Source: Batkoa obscura (lineage: Eukaryota; Entomophthoromycota; Entomophthoromycetes; Entomophthorales; Batkoaceae). Taken from it: 64,000 nucleotides of DNA. Positions 62,534 to 64,000 of the stretch are shown here, in pieces. Within the stretch, counting starts at the first letter, position 1, and each line of letters starts with the position of its first letter. The translations under genes were made by a program, and so were the position numbers. The notes below the pieces were generated by a model. The model saw only the letters and a list, made by a program, of their open reading frames with translations, did not search any database and was not told the origin of the DNA. Where the stretch lies: positions 1,922,001-1,986,000 of the forward strand of contig JASVEC010000004.1 of the NCBI GenBank assembly GCA_030770535.1, written 5' to 3'.

Positions 62534-63709
62534 CTACTTTTATCTTACTTTAGTGCTTTTTGTGTTTATATTAAGTTTATAAGTTATCTAAAAATTGAGC
62601 TTCAAATAAAAAGTTGTTTGATGTGTTTAATTGTAAGCTATAATTTAAAACTTTATAACATCCTTTTACGAAATAGACTGAGAATGTATTATAAAGGGCA
62701 TCAAATCTTGTACAAGCTCAACTATTTAAATGTATATAATCAAGCATAGGTTTGCTTTATATAAAACATAACTTAATCAAAACGAGTATCATTTTGCTAT
62801 ATCTAAAAAACTAACGTAGAGTTCGTTGATTGCTAAATTGCTCGATTGGTTTAAACTTGTTTAAATAAAATTTAACAAACATATACAGATGTAATCTTAC
62901 TGGCATCTAGAGTAAAAAATAATACTCGTTCATAGTTAAAGTGATTTTTTAAAACTAGGGCACTTGTTTCTGATTTTTACATACATAAATTAGATTGAAT
63001 TAATAATTTTTACTACACACCTATTACTGTTATCTAATGCTATATATGAAAATGCAATTTTATTTCAAAGAGAAGGTTACTTTGTAATTTAAGGCACAGA
63101 TATAAATATAAATTAGCACTTTTTGCTTAATGTATCATGACTTATGATATTAGGTATTAATTAAGGAGTGTATTTTTACAAAGTAATTTTTTGGCTCTAA
63201 TTCAACAAAACAACAAAATTGCATACATTATATAGGGTGTTTTTTATGGCTTCGTCACTTTTTTCATTTTTTAAGCGCTATTTGGGTGGAAAGACACTAT
63301 TAGTAAAATTCTTAAACAAAAAACACATCCCCATATATTGCTTTTGCTGCCTATCTATTATCATAGCCAACTTTATATTCGATAAAGGCTGTTATATTAT
63401 GATATTTATCGTAGCTCTTGATTTTTGTTAGCTTGTTAGAAACCAAAAGATATGACTCCTTTTTTAATTTTTATAAGAACACAAAAAAAGCATACCTTTT
63501 AAAAATTTCCAAAGAGTTACCTCATTTATAAAAACTTGTGAGAATAACAATCACTTTTGATTAAACCAGTACTTTAAAGTAGATATAAAAGTAACAATAC
63601 GAAAATATATCAGTAGACATTTATATAATATAATAAACAAACTTTCGTGTTTATTTCATCTAACAAGCGAATTTGTTTAAATCCTTCTTATTTTTTGCTT
63701 TTATAAATA
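62534..63709. other. Intergenic with one MITE-like element
   Basis: 1.2 kb, AT-rich. Only the element at 63229-63336 is recognised. Confidence 0.55.
63229..63336 (+). mobile_element. Palindromic MITE-like element
   Basis: Left end TATATAGGGTGTTTTTTATG, core TTTTTTAAGCGCTATTTGGG, right end ACACATCCCCATAT. Confidence 0.86.
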
Positions 63710-63715
63710 TAGCTA

Positions 63716-64000
63716 TAGATATAGCATTTGCTGGAGATTGTCATGTAGAGCTTTGTGGATGAGAATGCGGAGTAATAAAGGGGACATTGTACTATGTTGG
63801 CGAGATAACTATGCTGTAAAGTGATAAAAGTATCCTTGGAAAGAATACAATAATATTTGACCTAAATCTCAAAGATGGATTTGAGCTTTTAGGACCAATT
63901 ATGCTCCATGGGGATCATGTACGTCATCATATGCACTAACACTGACTTTCTTAGTGTAATAACTCATCGACAAACAAATCAAACTTTTACGTAGTGGTAA
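63716..64000 (+). pseudogene. Broken Kelch-protein fragment, running off the window
   Basis: Translation around 63763 gives ECGVIKGTLYYVGEITML, matching the GGCGI-x-DILYYVGG start of the Kelch proteins. A later stretch reads IIFDLNLKDGFELLGPIMLH, matching the NIYSLNLKGGINLDD-type segment that follows it. Stops and shifted frames separate these pieces and no start codon is preserved at the expected place. It is the fourth member of the Kelch family in this window and clearly older than the pseudogene at 40323. Confidence 0.75.

Noticed and set aside
63219-63431. 70-codon frame
   Set aside because: Runs through the MITE-like copy at 63229-63336.

Overview
The window looks like nuclear DNA of an early-diverging (zygomycete-type) fungus. 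It is very AT-rich, and its genes are mostly split by short GT-AG introns of about 43-60 bp. The gene set is fungal: LCB2-type serine palmitoyltransferase, Lhs1-like ER Hsp70, Bre4-like FUSC protein, KRI1, RER1, mitochondrial uS2m and a fungal-type seven-helix receptor. An entomophthoroid such as Conidiobolus would fit (very AT-rich, short introns, secreted Kelch/galactose-oxidase-like proteins), but that is inference from memory, not a database result.

Layout. 1-3.7 kb: an alpha/beta-hydrolase gene with two broken upstream copies in a 1374-bp tandem repeat. 3.7-6.8 kb: gene-free. 6.8-14.8 kb: a compact housekeeping block (LCB2, eS12, an orphan, uS2m, the RFC subunit close to yeast Rfc4, eIF5A). 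16.2-18.5 kb: a secreted GMC oxidoreductase. 18.5-21.2 kb: a graveyard of short inverted-repeat elements. 21.2-30 kb: RER1, CK2 alpha and an Lhs1/HYOU1-like chaperone sharing a 169-bp divergent promoter, and a sucrose/alpha-glucoside-type transporter. 31.5-37.4 kb: a secreted Kelch membrane protein and an ISWI remodeller. 38.5-46.6 kb: a Lys/Glu-rich membrane-anchored orphan, a dead Kelch gene and a Bre4-like FUSC protein. 48-54.6 kb: a peroxisomal 4CL-like acyl-CoA ligase, KRI1, an orphan and elongin C. 57.3-58.6 kb: a seven-helix receptor. 61-62.5 kb: a third Kelch gene. The window ends inside a fourth, broken Kelch copy.

The housekeeping genes act in separate core pathways (translation, replication, ER folding and retrieval, chromatin, ribosome assembly, sphingolipid synthesis) and form no operon-like unit. 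The accessory part has two themes. One is a family of type-I Kelch membrane proteins (signal peptide, beta-propeller, one helix, short tail with a shared acidic motif), present as two intact genes, one recent pseudogene and one fragment. The other is a very dense family of about 105-bp palindromic MITE-like elements, about 19 copies in 64 kb, several lying directly behind stop codons or in inverted pairs, plus four unrelated hairpin elements. I found no tRNA, rRNA, CRISPR array, LTR element or transposase gene.

Exon borders were set by hand from GT/AG signals, reading frame and family similarity. Frames add up for every multi-exon gene except elongin C, whose first exon is unresolved.
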